64,000 nucleotides of DNA from NCBI RefSeq assembly GCF_023101085.1, contig NZ_CP064703.1, forward strand, positions 2,294,001 to 2,358,000, given 5' to 3'. Positions 8,486 through 18,016 of this stretch are shown in pieces (the first letter of the stretch is position 1; each line of letters starts with the position of its first letter). The notes beneath the pieces were generated by a model. The model ran no database searches. It saw nothing but the letters and a program-made list of their open reading frames with translations, and had not been told where the DNA came from. The translations under genes were made by a program, and so were the position numbers. Source of the DNA: Bradyrhizobium sp. 170 (GTDB lineage Bacteria > Pseudomonadota > Alphaproteobacteria > Rhizobiales > Xanthobacteraceae).

Positions 8486-8608
8486 TCAATAGTGAAAACG
8501 CGAGAAATAGATCGCTGTTCTCAGCGCAACCAGTCCGACAAGCAGCCCTGCTGTCAAAAGTAACGGAAGCGCGCCAAGGCAGAACCGCTTGATTGCCGCC
8601 AAACGCAT
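8486..8608 (-). CDS. Possible small membrane protein (40 aa)
   Basis: An ATG at 8608 opens a 40-codon frame: a basic start (MRLAAIKRF), one long hydrophobic segment (CLGALPLLLTAGLLVGLVAL) and a short polar tail (RTAIYFSRFHY). This single-pass layout looks like a real small membrane protein, but the ribosome-binding site is weak (CGGCAAGA) and the frame is open upstream. The rest of the 480 bases between 8341 and 8819 holds only the gene remnant at 8333 and presumably the kdp promoter, which I cannot identify. Confidence 0.33.
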   Translation of the reverse strand: MRLAAIKRFCLGALPLLLTAGLLVGLVALRTAIYFSRFHY

Positions 8609-8819
8609 TCTTGCCGTACCGGCTCCGCCGATGTTCCGCCGTTTCGGCGAATGAAGCGAATCTTCGAAATGATGCGTCAGCGGCGGGATCTTTATGAGAA
8701 TCCTATAACGTCGCCATCCCTCCCGTCTCGAAAACCTATACGCCCAGTGGCACCTCAGCCCGGTAAAGACGCGAAAACCGTCCATTCGGTTCGCGGATCA
8801 CGTCGCACAGGAACATCCC

Positions 8820-8903
8820 ATGTTGGACATCGTCATGCTGGCGCTCGGCCTCGGTTTCTTCGTGGCGGGCATTGGCTACGCCTATGCCTGCGAACGGCTG
8901 TAA
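8820..8903 (+). CDS. Membrane mini-protein upstream of kdpF (27 aa)
   Basis: ATG at 8820 with CAGGAA at ribosome-binding distance, stop at 8901-8903. The peptide begins MLDIVMLALGLGFF, has one transmembrane helix, and ends in a short AYACERL tail. It precedes kdpF by 12 bases and looks like part of the kdp message. It is not the canonical KdpF, whose match is the next gene. Possible roles are a second KdpF-like stabiliser of the pump or a leader peptide; neither is shown. Confidence 0.55.
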   Translation: MLDIVMLALGLGFFVAGIGYAYACERL

Positions 8904-8915
8904 CGGAGCGGAGCC

Positions 8916-9005
8916 ATGATCTTCGATTATTCACTCGCCGGTCTCGTCTCGCTGGGCCTGCTGTTCTACCTGACCTACGCACTGCTGCGGCCCGAGCGCT
9001 TCTGA
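8916..9005 (+). CDS. kdpF: Potassium-transporting ATPase small subunit KdpF
   Basis: 29-residue single-pass membrane peptide starting MIFDYSLAGLV and ending YALLRPERF, the length and tail pattern of KdpF (YALxxxExF in enterobacteria). GGAG lies six bases before the ATG. KdpF sits beside KdpA in the KdpFABC complex and stabilises it, apparently together with lipid. It is followed by another mini-gene, then kdpA. Confidence 0.8.
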   Translation: MIFDYSLAGLVSLGLLFYLTYALLRPERF

Positions 9006-9012
9006 GCGCGCC

Positions 9013-9108
9013 ATGCTTACGCTGGTCGAAGTCGTCCTGGCGTTTGTCGTGACCTCGGCGCTCCTGATCGCGCTCATTCGCCTGCTGCTGCCTGCAAGAA
9101 AATTCTGA
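9013..9108 (+). CDS. Membrane mini-protein between kdpF and kdpA (31 aa)
   Basis: ATG at 9013, stop at 9106-9108, 13 bases before kdpA. The peptide starts [20 protein letters not shown] and ends in a basic tail LLLPARKF, again one transmembrane helix. The ribosome-binding site is poor (GAGCGCGCC), so translation may depend on reading through from kdpF seven bases upstream. The frame shows no sign of decay. Function unknown; its placement suggests a KdpF-like accessory. Confidence 0.5.
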   Translation: MLTLVEVVLAFVVTSALLIALIRLLLPARKF

Positions 9109-9121
9109 AGGATTCCCGACA

Positions 9122-10825
9122 ATGACCGTCATCGGCTGGATTCAAATTCTCCTGTACTGCGCGATCGTGGTCGCGCTGGTCAATCCGCTCGGCTGGTACA
9201 TGACCCGCGTCTTCAACGGCGAGTCCACCTTTCTGTCCCCGGTGCTGCGCCCGGTCGAGCGCGGGCTTTACTGGATCGGCGGCGTCGATGAGAGGCGTGA
9301 GCAGCATTGGCTGACCTATACGGTGGCGATGCTGTTGTTCCATGTCGGCGGCTTCTTCATCATTTATGGGCTGATGCGGCTGCAGGCGGTGTTGCCGTTC
9401 AACCCGCAGGACCAGTCCGCGGTCGCCGCAGACCTTTCCTTCAACACCGCGATTTCCTTCATCACCAACACCAACTGGCAGAACTACGGCGGCGAAAGCA
9501 CGCTGTCGTACCTGACGCAGATGGTCGGCCTGACGCACCAGAATTTCCTGTCGGCCGCGACCGGTATTGTACTTGCGGTGGCGCTGATCCGCGGCTTCGC
9601 CCGTTCGTCGCTGCGCACCATCGGCAATTTCTGGGTCGATGTAACCCGTTGCACACTTTACGTGCTGCTGCCGATTTGCATCGTCTATACGCTGTTCCTG
9701 GTCTGGCAGGGCATGCCGCAGACGCTGGGCCCCTACGTCGAAGCCACGACGCTGGAGGGCGCCAAGCAGACGATTGCGGTCGGCCCCGTTGCGTCGCAGG
9801 TCGCGATCAAGATGCTCGGTACCAATGGCGGCGGCTTCTTCAATGCCAATGCCGCGCATCCCTTCGAAAACCCCACCGCGCTGTCGAACTTCGTTCAGAT
9901 GATCTCCATCTTCGCACTCGGCGCGGCGCTCACCAACGTATTCGGCCGCATGGTCGGCAACCAGCGCCAGGGCTGGGCGATTCTCGCTGTCATGGGCGTG
10001 CTGTTCGTCGCTGGCGTCGCCATCACCTACTGGGCCGAGGCCAACGGTACCTCGGCGCCGAGTGCGCTGGGCCTGACTGGCGGTAACATGGAAGGCAAGG
10101 AGGTCCGCTTCGGCATCGTTGCTTCCTCTCTCTTTGCGGTCATCACCACCGCGGCCTCTTGCGGCGCGGTCAACGCCATGCATGACTCGTTCACCGCGCT
10201 CGGCGGCATGATCCCGCTGATCAACATGCAACTCGGCGAGATCATCGTCGGCGGTGTCGGCGCCGGCATGTACGGCATGCTGCTGTTCGTGGTGCTGGCG
10301 ATCTTCGTCGCCGGGCTGATGGTCGGCCGCACGCCTGAATATGTCGGCAAGAAGATCGAGGCGCGCGAGGTCAAGATGGCGATGCTCGCGATCCTGATCC
10401 TGCCGCTGATGATCCTGGGCTGGACGGCCGTTGCGGTCGTATTCCCGCCGGCAGTGGCGTCGATGGCCAATGCCGGGCCGCACGGTTTCACCGAGGTGCT
10501 TTACGCCTACAGCTCCCAAACCGCGAATAACGGTTCTGCTTTCGGGGGGCTCACCGGCAACACCCCCTTCTACAATCTGACCGGGGCGATGGCGATGTTC
10601 GTCGGCCGCTTCTTCATGATCGTGCCGGCCATGGCGATCGCGGGCTCGCTCGCGGAGAAGAAATCAATCCCGCCATCGATGGGCACGTTCCCGACCACCG
10701 GGGGCCTGTTCGTCGGCCTCGTCGTCGGCGTCATCCTGATCCTCGGCGGCCTCACCTTCTTCCCGGCGCTGGCGCTCGGGCCGATCGTCGAGCACCTCGC
10801 AATGAACGCCAACACCCTGTTCTGA
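9122..10825 (+). CDS. kdpA: Potassium-transporting ATPase, channel-like subunit KdpA
   Basis: 567 residues, the usual KdpA length, with about ten membrane segments. KdpA is the potassium-selective, channel-derived subunit of the high-affinity KdpFABC pump in the inner membrane. Visible family stretches include the first helix ([19 protein letters not shown]), [17 protein letters not shown], and [19 protein letters not shown], which are selectivity-filter regions of the four pseudo-repeats. AAGGA stands ahead of the ATG. It is the first large gene of an operon running to kdpE. Confidence 0.97.
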   Translation: MTVIGWIQILLYCAIVVALVNPLGWYMTRVFNGESTFLSPVLRPVERGLYWIGGVDERREQHWLTYTVAMLLFHVGGFFIIYGLMRLQAVLPFNPQDQSAVAADLSFNTAISFITNTNWQNYGGESTLSYLTQMVGLTHQNFLSAATGIVLAVALIRGFARSSLRTIGNFWVDVTRCTLYVLLPICIVYTLFLVWQGMPQTLGPYVEATTLEGAKQTIAVGPVASQVAIKMLGTNGGGFFNANAAHPFENPTALSNFVQMISIFALGAALTNVFGRMVGNQRQGWAILAVMGVLFVAGVAITYWAEANGTSAPSALGLTGGNMEGKEVRFGIVASSLFAVITTAASCGAVNAMHDSFTALGGMIPLINMQLGEIIVGGVGAGMYGMLLFVVLAIFVAGLMVGRTPEYVGKKIEAREVKMAMLAILILPLMILGWTAVAVVFPPAVASMANAGPHGFTEVLYAYSSQTANNGSAFGGLTGNTPFYNLTGAMAMFVGRFFMIVPAMAIAGSLAEKKSIPPSMGTFPTTGGLFVGLVVGVILILGGLTFFPALALGPIVEHLAMNANTLF

Positions 10826-10850
10826 TAGATCCCTCTTCGGAGTTACGTCC

Positions 10851-12965
10851 ATGGAAGCCATGAAACTGCAGAAAAAGGTGACGGCGTCGGCGATGCTCGA
10901 CCCCAAGATCCTGGTGCCTGCCATCAAATCGGCCCTCGTCAAGCTCGATCCGCGCCTGATGATCAAGAGCCCCGTGATGTTCGTGGTCGAGGTCGTGGCG
11001 GCGCTGACGACGGTCATCTTCCTGCGCGACCTCGTCACCGGCGGTGCAAACCTCGGATTCACGTTCCAGATCATCCTGTGGCTGTGGTTCACGGTGCTGT
11101 TCGCCAATTTCGCCGAGGCTGTCGCCGAAGGCCGCGGCAAGGCACAGGCCGAGTCGCTGAAGAAGACCCGCACCGAGAGCCAGGCCAAGCTGCTGACGGG
11201 TTCGGACAAGACCTTTCGTCTGGTGCCCGGCACCGCGCTCAAGGTCGGTGACATCGTCCTGGTCGAGGCCGGCGACAACATTCCCTCCGACGGCGAGGTG
11301 ATCGAAGGCGTCGCTTCCGTCAACGAGGCCGCGATCACGGGTGAATCCGCGCCTGTGATCCGTGAGTCCGGCGGCGACCGCTCGGCGGTGACCGGCGGCA
11401 CGCAGGTATTGTCCGACTGGATCCGCGTCCGCATCACCGCAGCGCAGGGCTCGACCTTCATCGACCGCATGATCAAGTTGGTGGAAGGCGCAGAGCGGCA
11501 GAAAACGCCGAACGAGATCGCGCTCAACATCCTGCTGGCTGGATTGACCATCATCTTCGTGTTCGCGACCGTGACGATCCCGAGCTATGCGGCGTATGCC
11601 GGGGGCTCGATTTCGGTGGTCGTGCTGGTGGCGCTGTTCGTGACCTTGATTCCGACCACGATCGGCGCGCTGTTGTCGGCCATCGGCATTGCCGGCATGG
11701 ACCGGCTGGTGCGCTTCAACGTGCTGGCGATGTCCGGCCGCGCGGTCGAGGCCGCGGGCGACGTCGATACCCTGTTGCTGGACAAGACCGGCACCATCAC
11801 ACTCGGCAACCGGCAGGCCACCGCGTTCCGTCCCGTGCGCGGTGTGACCGAGCAGGAGCTGGCCGATGCGGCCCAGCTCGCCTCGCTAGCCGACGAAACG
11901 CCCGAAGGCCGCTCGATCGTCGTGCTGGCCAAGGAGAAGTACGGCATCCGCGGCCGCGAGATGCATGAGCTTGCCGCGACATTCGTGCCCTTTACGGCGC
12001 AAACCCGCATGAGCGGCATCGACGCCGGGTCGTCATCGGTTCGCAAGGGTGCGGTGGATGCGATCCTCAACTATATCGGCGGCGGCACGGCGCAGACCAT
12101 GGCGAGCGGCAACGCGGTCCGCGCCATCCAGCCGATGGTCGGCACGGAAGCGGCCCGCGAACTCCAGGCCATCGTGGACGAGATCGCCAAGGCCGGCGGT
12201 ACGCCGCTCGCGGTGGCCAAGGATGGCCGCCTGCTCGGCGTCATTCACCTCAAGGATATCGTCAAGGGCGGCATCCGCGAGCGCTTTGCCGAACTGCGCC
12301 GCATGGGCATCCGCACGGTGATGATCACCGGCGACAATCCGATGACGGCCGCTGCGATCGCCGCCGAAGCCGGCGTCGACGACTTCCTGGCGCAGGCGAC
12401 CCCTGAAGACAAGCTCAAGCTAATCCGCGACGAGCAGGCCAAGGGCAAGCTGGTGGCGATGTGTGGTGACGGCACCAATGACGCGCCGGCGCTCGCACAG
12501 GCCGATGTCGGCGTCGCCATGAACACCGGCACACAGGCCGCACGCGAGGCCGGCAACATGGTCGACCTCGATTCCAACCCGACCAAGCTGATCGAGGTGG
12601 TCGAGATCGGCAAGCAGCTATTGATGACCCGTGGCGCGCTGACCACGTTCTCGATCGCCAACGACGTCGCGAAATACTTCGCCATCATCCCCCCGATGTT
12701 TCTGGCGTTCTATCCGCAGCTTGAGGTGCTCAACGTCATGCATCTGGCGAGCCCGCAGAGCGCCATCCTGTCGGCGATCATCTTCAACGCGCTCATCATC
12801 ATCGCGCTGATTCCGCTGGCGCTGAAAGGCGTGCCCTATCGCGCGGTAGGCGCTGGGGCTCTATTGCGCCGTAACCTGCTGATCTACGGCCTCGGCGGCA
12901 TCATCGTTCCCTTTATCGGCATCAAGGCCATCGACCTCGCGGTTGCGGCGCTTGGTTTGGCATAA
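10851..12965 (+). CDS. kdpB: Potassium-transporting ATPase, catalytic P-type subunit KdpB
   Basis: 704-residue P-type ATPase that hydrolyses ATP to drive K+ import through KdpA. The phosphorylation motif DKTGT begins at D311, the actuator motif TGES is in [12 protein letters not shown], and the hinge motif [19 protein letters not shown] is complete. Membrane segments lie near residues 35-90, 220-290 and 585-700. Length and motifs are those of full KdpB. It starts 25 bases after kdpA. A 108-base palindromic repeat separates it from kdpC. Confidence 0.98.
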   Translation: MEAMKLQKKVTASAMLDPKILVPAIKSALVKLDPRLMIKSPVMFVVEVVAALTTVIFLRDLVTGGANLGFTFQIILWLWFTVLFANFAEAVAEGRGKAQAESLKKTRTESQAKLLTGSDKTFRLVPGTALKVGDIVLVEAGDNIPSDGEVIEGVASVNEAAITGESAPVIRESGGDRSAVTGGTQVLSDWIRVRITAAQGSTFIDRMIKLVEGAERQKTPNEIALNILLAGLTIIFVFATVTIPSYAAYAGGSISVVVLVALFVTLIPTTIGALLSAIGIAGMDRLVRFNVLAMSGRAVEAAGDVDTLLLDKTGTITLGNRQATAFRPVRGVTEQELADAAQLASLADETPEGRSIVVLAKEKYGIRGREMHELAATFVPFTAQTRMSGIDAGSSSVRKGAVDAILNYIGGGTAQTMASGNAVRAIQPMVGTEAARELQAIVDEIAKAGGTPLAVAKDGRLLGVIHLKDIVKGGIRERFAELRRMGIRTVMITGDNPMTAAAIAAEAGVDDFLAQATPEDKLKLIRDEQAKGKLVAMCGDGTNDAPALAQADVGVAMNTGTQAAREAGNMVDLDSNPTKLIEVVEIGKQLLMTRGALTTFSIANDVAKYFAIIPPMFLAFYPQLEVLNVMHLASPQSAILSAIIFNALIIIALIPLALKGVPYRAVGAGALLRRNLLIYGLGGIIVPFIGIKAIDLAVAALGLA

Positions 12966-12968
12966 CGC

Positions 12969-13076
12969 GTCATTGCCTGCGACAAACGCGAAGCGTTTGC
13001 GCAAGGGAGCGAAGTGACGAAGCAATCCATTCTTCCTTTGCCGCACCATGGATTGCTTCGCTTCGCTCGCAATGAC
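12969..13076 (+). repeat. Palindromic intergenic repeat, family A, copy 1 (between kdpB and kdpC)
   Basis: A 108-base element bounded by GTCATTGC and GCAATGAC. Inside are a small hairpin (AAACGCGAAGCGTTT) and a larger one with arms CGAAGCAATCCAT and ATGGATTGCTTCG. Other copies lie at 23644-23788 (reverse orientation) and 44525-44633. Its position inside an operon means the kdp mRNA would carry a strong stem-loop just before kdpC. Confidence 0.9.
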
Positions 13077-13099
13077 GGAGAAACTTACGGAGAACGACC

Positions 13100-13702
13100 A
13101 TGCTTAGAGAAATCCGTCCCGCTATCCTCATCCTGCTCCTGCTTACCGCGATCACAGGCCTTGCCTATCCGCTCGCCATGACCGCGATTGCCGGCGTGAT
13201 CTTCCCGAAACAGGCGCAAGGCAGCCTGATCGAGAAGGACGGCAAGGTGATCGGCTCCGCGCTGATCGGGCAGGAGTTCAAGGACGACAAGTATTTCCAC
13301 GGCCGCCCTTCGGCGACGCTGGCGCCTGATCCTGCCGATTCGACCAAAACCGTGTCAGCACCCTACAACGCGGCCAATTCCGGCGGCTCCAACCTCGGCC
13401 CTACCAGCAAGGCGCTGAACGACCGGGTCAAGGAGGACGTCGAGAAGCTGAAGGCCGAAAACCCCTCTGCGGCGGTGCCCGTCGACCTCGTCACGACATC
13501 CCCCAGCGGCCTCGATCCCGATATTTCGCCGGAGGGCGCGCTGTTCCAGGTCCCGCGCGTGGCCAGAGCCCGCAATATGCCTGAGGATCGGGTCCGCCAG
13601 TTCGTCATCGAGAACACCAGGGGCCGCTTCGCCGGGTTTCTTGGCGAGCCGCGCGTCAATGTGCTGGCGCTCAACCTGGCGCTGGACGCAGCATCCAAGT
13701 GA
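13100..13702 (+). CDS. kdpC: Potassium-transporting ATPase subunit KdpC
   Basis: 200 residues: one N-terminal membrane helix ([21 protein letters not shown]) and a periplasmic domain. Family features visible are [17 protein letters not shown], the [10 protein letters not shown] stretch, and the C-terminal [10 protein letters not shown]. KdpC holds the complex together and influences K+ affinity. AACTTACGGAGAACGACC before the ATG contains a good ribosome-binding site (ACGGAG), so it can initiate independently of the repeat upstream. Confidence 0.96.
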   Translation: MLREIRPAILILLLLTAITGLAYPLAMTAIAGVIFPKQAQGSLIEKDGKVIGSALIGQEFKDDKYFHGRPSATLAPDPADSTKTVSAPYNAANSGGSNLGPTSKALNDRVKEDVEKLKAENPSAAVPVDLVTTSPSGLDPDISPEGALFQVPRVARARNMPEDRVRQFVIENTRGRFAGFLGEPRVNVLALNLALDAASK

Positions 13703-13743
13703 CGGTGACTAGGCTCAACCGGAAGCGGCTACTATAATGCCCT

Positions 13744-16455
13744 ATGGCAAATCGCGACCTTGAACAGCGGCCTTCGCCGGATGCGCTGCTGGAGGCCGCC
13801 CGGCGGGAAAGTGACACCGCCGGCCGGCTGAAGATCTTTGTCGGCGCCGCCCCCGGCGTCGGCAAGACCTATGAGATGTTGCAAAGCGCGCACGCCAAGA
13901 GGAAGGCGGGCGTCGATGTCGTCGTCGGCGTGGTGGAGACCCATGGCCGGGTGGAGACCGAAGCGCTGCTGCACGGCCTTGAAGTCATTCCGCGCAAGCG
14001 GATCAGCTACAAGGACCAGACGCTCGAGGAGATGGACCTCGACGCGCTGATCGCGCGGCGGCCGCAAATAGCTTTGGTCGACGAACTCGCCCATACCAAC
14101 GTGCCGGGCAGCCGTCATCCCAAGCGCTATCTGGACGTCGAGGAATTGCTATCCCACGGCATCGACGTCTACACCGCGGTCAACATCCAGCACATCGAAA
14201 GCCTCAACGACGTGGTCGCGCAGATCACGCATGTGCGGGTGCGCGAGACCGTGCCGGACAAGGTGTTCGATCGCGCCGACGCTATCGAACTGATCGACCT
14301 CACGCCCGACGACCTGATCCAGCGGCTGAAGGAAGGCAAGGTCTACGTCCCCAAACAGGCCGAACGCGCGCTGGAGCATTATTTCTCGCCGGGCAACCTG
14401 ACGGCGCTGCGCGAGCTGGCGCTGCGGCGCACCGCCGAGCGGGTCGACGAACAATTGCTCACCCATATGCAGGCCAACGCCATCGCAGGTCCCTGGGCTG
14501 CGGGCGAGCGCATGCTGGTTTGCGTCAGCGAAGACCCGCGGGCGGCAGGGCTCGTGCGTTATACCAAGCGGCTGGCCGACCGGCTGCACGCGCAATGGAC
14601 CGCGATCAGCATCGAGACGAGACGCAGCCTGCAACTGACCGACGAGGAGCGCGACCGGCAGGCCGACACCATGCGGCTGGCGGAAGCGCTCGGCGGCGAG
14701 GCGCTGACCATTCCCGGCGTCGGCCGCCGCATCGCCGACGACGTCATCCATTTCGCGCACGCCAACAACGTAACCCAGATCATCATCGGCAAGTCGACGC
14801 GTTCGTGGTGGTTCGAATTGACGCGCGGTTCTGTCGTGCACGATCTGGTGCGGCGCGCCGGAAATATCAGCGTCCACGTCATTGCCGGCGACGAAGAGGG
14901 CGTGGCGAAGCCGGCGGTGCAGACCGCGGCGCGGCAGGAACCGTTCAACCCGCGGCCCTATATGATGGCGCTGCTGTTCGTCGCGATCGGCCTCGCTGCC
15001 GCCACGCTGATCCAACCCATGTTCGGTGGCATCGAGAACGTCGATCTGGTGTTCCTGACCGCTGTGGTCGCCGTCGCTGCCCGCTTCGGCCTGTGGCCGT
15101 CCCTGCTGGCCAGCGTCGCAGCGTCGCTGTCGTACAATTTCTTCTTTCTCCCGCCGGTTTATACCTTCACTATCACCGACCCGACCAATGTCGCGGCGTT
15201 CTTCTTCTTCATGCTGATCGCGCTTCTGGTCTCCAACGTCGCGGCGCGGGTGCGCTCGCAGGCCGATACCGCGATCGGCCGGGTGCGCACCACCGAATCG
15301 CTCTACGCTTTCAGCCGCAAGCTGGCCGGTACTGCGACGCTCGACGACGTGCTGTGGGCGACGGCCTATCAGATCGCGCTGATGCTGAAGGTGCGGGTGG
15401 TGTTGCTGTTGACGGAAGAAGGCGTGTTGACGGTGAAGTCCGGCTATCCGCCGGAGGACGAACTCGACCAGGCCGATCTCGCCGCCGCCAACTGGGCGTG
15501 GAGCAACGACCGTCCGGCCGGGCGCGGTTCGGACACGCTGCCGGGAGCGAAGCGGCTGTTCCTGCCGATGCGAACCGGGCGTGGCGCGATCGGCGTCATC
15601 GGCATCGACGATGACCGCACAGGCCCGTTGCTGACGCCGGACCAGCGCCGCCTTCTGGATGCGCTGGTCGATCAGGGCGCGCTTGCGATCGAGCGGGTGC
15701 TGCTGGTCGAGGACATGGACCGGGTCAAGCGCACGGTGGAATCTGATCGCCTGCGCGGCGCGCTGCTGACCTCGATCTCGCACGATCTGAAGACGCCGCT
15801 GGCCTCGGTGCTCGGCGCCGCCAGTACCCTGCGCGATCTCGGCGCCGCCCTCAACGACGCCCAGAAGAACGAGCTGCTCGCCACCATGATCGACGAATCC
15901 GAGCGGCTGAACAGGTTCATCGCCAATCTGCTCGACATGACCAAGCTGGAATCCGGCGCCATCGTGCCGAATGCCGCGCGGCATGACGTCGGCGAGATCG
16001 TCGGCAGTGCGCTGCGGCGCGCCGGAAAGATTCTCGTGCATCACAAGGTGTCGCTGGAGCTCGGCTCCGATCTGCCGATGCTGGAGCTCGATGCCGTGCT
16101 GTTCGAGCAGGTGCTGTTCAATTTGCTGGACAACGCCGCCAAATACGCGCCATCAGGCACCACGATTTCAATCAGGGGCGCACGGGATCATGGAAAGGTC
16201 TCGCTGCAGATCATGGACGAAGGCAACGGCATTCCGTCCGAAGAACTGGAAAGTGTGTTCGATAAATTCTATCGCGCGCAGAAGGGCGATCACGTCCGTC
16301 CCGGTACCGGCCTTGGGCTCGCGATTTCTCGCGGCTTTGTCGAGGCGATGCACGGTACGATCGTGGCCGCCAACCGTACCGATCGCAGCGGGGCGGTGAT
16401 AACCATTCGGCTGCCTGTACCGGCGGCGTCAAATGCGCTGGATACCGCCGCATGA
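13744..16455 (+). CDS. kdpD: Osmosensitive potassium-sensor histidine kinase KdpD
   Basis: 903 residues, full family length. The N-terminal KdpD domain carries the Walker A-like GAAPGVGKT at 34-42 and a Walker B-like ALVDELAHTN. A universal-stress-protein-like domain follows (about 250-370). Four close membrane helices of the DUF4118 type lie around 400-500, then a GAF-like region. The phospho-acceptor is H680 in SISHDLKTPLAS, followed by the ATPase domain (NLLDNAAKYAP, GTGLGLAISRGF). KdpD senses low K+ or osmotic change and controls KdpE. It starts 41 bases after kdpC without an obvious ribosome-binding site and overlaps kdpE by four bases. Confidence 0.97.
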   Translation: MANRDLEQRPSPDALLEAARRESDTAGRLKIFVGAAPGVGKTYEMLQSAHAKRKAGVDVVVGVVETHGRVETEALLHGLEVIPRKRISYKDQTLEEMDLDALIARRPQIALVDELAHTNVPGSRHPKRYLDVEELLSHGIDVYTAVNIQHIESLNDVVAQITHVRVRETVPDKVFDRADAIELIDLTPDDLIQRLKEGKVYVPKQAERALEHYFSPGNLTALRELALRRTAERVDEQLLTHMQANAIAGPWAAGERMLVCVSEDPRAAGLVRYTKRLADRLHAQWTAISIETRRSLQLTDEERDRQADTMRLAEALGGEALTIPGVGRRIADDVIHFAHANNVTQIIIGKSTRSWWFELTRGSVVHDLVRRAGNISVHVIAGDEEGVAKPAVQTAARQEPFNPRPYMMALLFVAIGLAAATLIQPMFGGIENVDLVFLTAVVAVAARFGLWPSLLASVAASLSYNFFFLPPVYTFTITDPTNVAAFFFFMLIALLVSNVAARVRSQADTAIGRVRTTESLYAFSRKLAGTATLDDVLWATAYQIALMLKVRVVLLLTEEGVLTVKSGYPPEDELDQADLAAANWAWSNDRPAGRGSDTLPGAKRLFLPMRTGRGAIGVIGIDDDRTGPLLTPDQRRLLDALVDQGALAIERVLLVEDMDRVKRTVESDRLRGALLTSISHDLKTPLASVLGAASTLRDLGAALNDAQKNELLATMIDESERLNRFIANLLDMTKLESGAIVPNAARHDVGEIVGSALRRAGKILVHHKVSLELGSDLPMLELDAVLFEQVLFNLLDNAAKYAPSGTTISIRGARDHGKVSLQIMDEGNGIPSEELESVFDKFYRAQKGDHVRPGTGLGLAISRGFVEAMHGTIVAANRTDRSGAVITIRLPVPAASNALDTAA

Positions 16456-17141
16456 ATGCCACCCCGATCAAGGTTCTGGTCATCGACGACGAACCGCCGA
16501 TCCGCAAGCTGTTGCGGATGGGGTTGAGCACGCAGGGTTACGACATCCTGGAAGCCTCCAACGGCAAGATCGCGCTGGAGAAGCTGGCCGAGGGGCCGGC
16601 GCTGATCATCCTCGATCTGGGCCTGCCTGATATCCAAGGTCATGATTTGCTGCGCATGATCCGCGGCCGCAACGAGAGCGTGCCGATCGTGGTGCTGTCG
16701 AGCCGCGGCGACGAGGCCGGCAAGGTGCAGGCGCTCGACCTCGGCGCCGATGATTATCTGACAAAACCGTTCGGCATGGACGAATTGCTGGCGCGGATGC
16801 GCGCCGCGCTGCGGCACCAGTTGCAGGTGCAGGGCGAGCGACCGGTGTTTCGCGCCGGCGATCTCTCCGTCGATCTGGTGCGCCGCATCGTCAAGACCGG
16901 CGAGCGCGAGGTGAAACTGTCGCCGAAGGAATATGATCTGCTGCGCGTGCTGGTGCAGCATGCCGGCAAGGTGCTGACCCATCGCTTCCTGCTGAAGGAG
17001 CTGTGGGACGAACTGACGGATGCGCAATATCTGCGCGTCTATGTCCGCCAGCTCCGGCAGAAGATCGAAGCCGATCCGGAGCGTCCGCAATTCGTGCTGA
17101 CCGAGACCGGGATCGGCTACCGGTTGCGCGCGCCGGATTGA
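16452..17141 (+). CDS. kdpE: Response regulator KdpE
   Basis: 229-residue OmpR-family transcription factor, partner of KdpD. The receiver domain has the acidic pair D12/D13, phospho-acceptor D55 (ILDLGLPD), and conserved K105 in DYLTKPFG. The C-terminal winged-helix DNA-binding domain (about 130-229) includes the KLSPKEYDLLRVLVQHAGKVLTHR stretch with the typical VYVRQLRQKIE recognition region. Activates kdpFABC under potassium limitation in characterised bacteria. Last gene of the operon; no hairpin terminator is evident in the 149 bases after it. Confidence 0.97.
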   Translation: MNATPIKVLVIDDEPPIRKLLRMGLSTQGYDILEASNGKIALEKLAEGPALIILDLGLPDIQGHDLLRMIRGRNESVPIVVLSSRGDEAGKVQALDLGADDYLTKPFGMDELLARMRAALRHQLQVQGERPVFRAGDLSVDLVRRIVKTGEREVKLSPKEYDLLRVLVQHAGKVLTHRFLLKELWDELTDAQYLRVYVRQLRQKIEADPERPQFVLTETGIGYRLRAPD

Positions 17142-17290
17142 TTAGATCGCGCAGGTGGTCGCGTCCCCGGTTCATCGTGCGGGTCAGCTTGCCCCAGACG
17201 CTGCAACCGTAAAGTGGTATGCTCAATTGCGGGATTTGATCGAGACTGAGCTCGCGCGCGCAGGAAACTCAGGCAGGAGGAAGCACGGCC

Positions 17291-17941
17291 ATGGCTGAGA
17301 GCGTCATGTATCACGAAGGCAATCGGCAATTACAGGATCAGTTCGACAGCCGCCGGATTTCGGACCGGCTGGAAGAGAAGCTGATGCGCAAGGAATTTTC
17401 GGCTGACGACAAGCAGTTCATCGAAAGCCTTCCTTACTTCTTCCTGGCGACGGCCGACGCCGAGGGCCGGCCCGATTGCTCGTTCAAGGGCGGTGCGCCG
17501 GGCTTTGTGCGCATCACCGAGCCTTCCGAGATTGCATTTCCGGACTATGACGGAAACGGCATGTTCAAGAGTCTCGGCAACATTGTCGCCAATGCCGATG
17601 TCGGCCTGCTGTTCATCGCCATGCACGACAAGCCGCGGCGCCTGCGGGTCAACGGCAGCGCCAGCGCTAGCGACCGCGACCCGCTGCTATCGGAGACCGT
17701 CGGCGCGCAGCTCATCGTTCGCGTGACCGCGCGCGCGATCTTCCCAAACTGTCCGCGCTATATTCCGACGATGAGTTCGATAGAACCGTCGATCTACGTG
17801 CCGATCGCCGGCCAGGACGCGCCGGAGCCGGCCTGGAAGGGCTTTGCGGATTTCAAGGACTGCATCCACCCGCGGCAGCCGACCTTCAAGGGGTGGGGAC
17901 GGCAACCGTTCGCAAAATCGCTCGGCCTGCGGGTAGTCTAG
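17291..17941 (+). CDS. Pyridoxamine 5'-phosphate oxidase-family (flavin-binding split barrel) protein
   Basis: 216 residues. The fold signature is IESLPYFFLATADAEGRPDCSFKGGAPGFVRI (residues 45-76) with a later GNIVANADVGLLFI strand, typical of FMN-binding split-barrel proteins of the PNPOx superfamily. These reduce or oxidise diverse small molecules, and many are uncharacterised. Residues 1-40 are a charged N-terminal helix. AGGAGG lies 11 bases before the ATG. The C-terminal stretch CIHPRQPTFKGWGRQPFAKS is distinctive but I cannot tie it to a substrate. Convergent with the TRAP transporter, 75 bases apart, and apparently monocistronic. The true enzyme activity is unknown. Confidence 0.78.
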   Translation: MAESVMYHEGNRQLQDQFDSRRISDRLEEKLMRKEFSADDKQFIESLPYFFLATADAEGRPDCSFKGGAPGFVRITEPSEIAFPDYDGNGMFKSLGNIVANADVGLLFIAMHDKPRRLRVNGSASASDRDPLLSETVGAQLIVRVTARAIFPNCPRYIPTMSSIEPSIYVPIAGQDAPEPAWKGFADFKDCIHPRQPTFKGWGRQPFAKSLGLRVV

Positions 17942-18016
17942 GCCGGGACGACGAGTTGCGCGTGGTGACGCAAGCCCTTCCCGAAGCCGCACTTCCGTTC
18001 CCCAACGAACTGGCGG

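Noticed and set aside
12969..13076. The spaced repeated elements considered as a CRISPR array or an IS fragment
   Set aside because: Copies are single, far apart, and palindromic, with no regular spacers, no transposase frame and no target duplication visible.
13733..13738. TATAAT before kdpD as an internal promoter
   Set aside because: It ends 5 bases before the ATG, which would give a leaderless message, and no -35 box lies at 16-18 bases.
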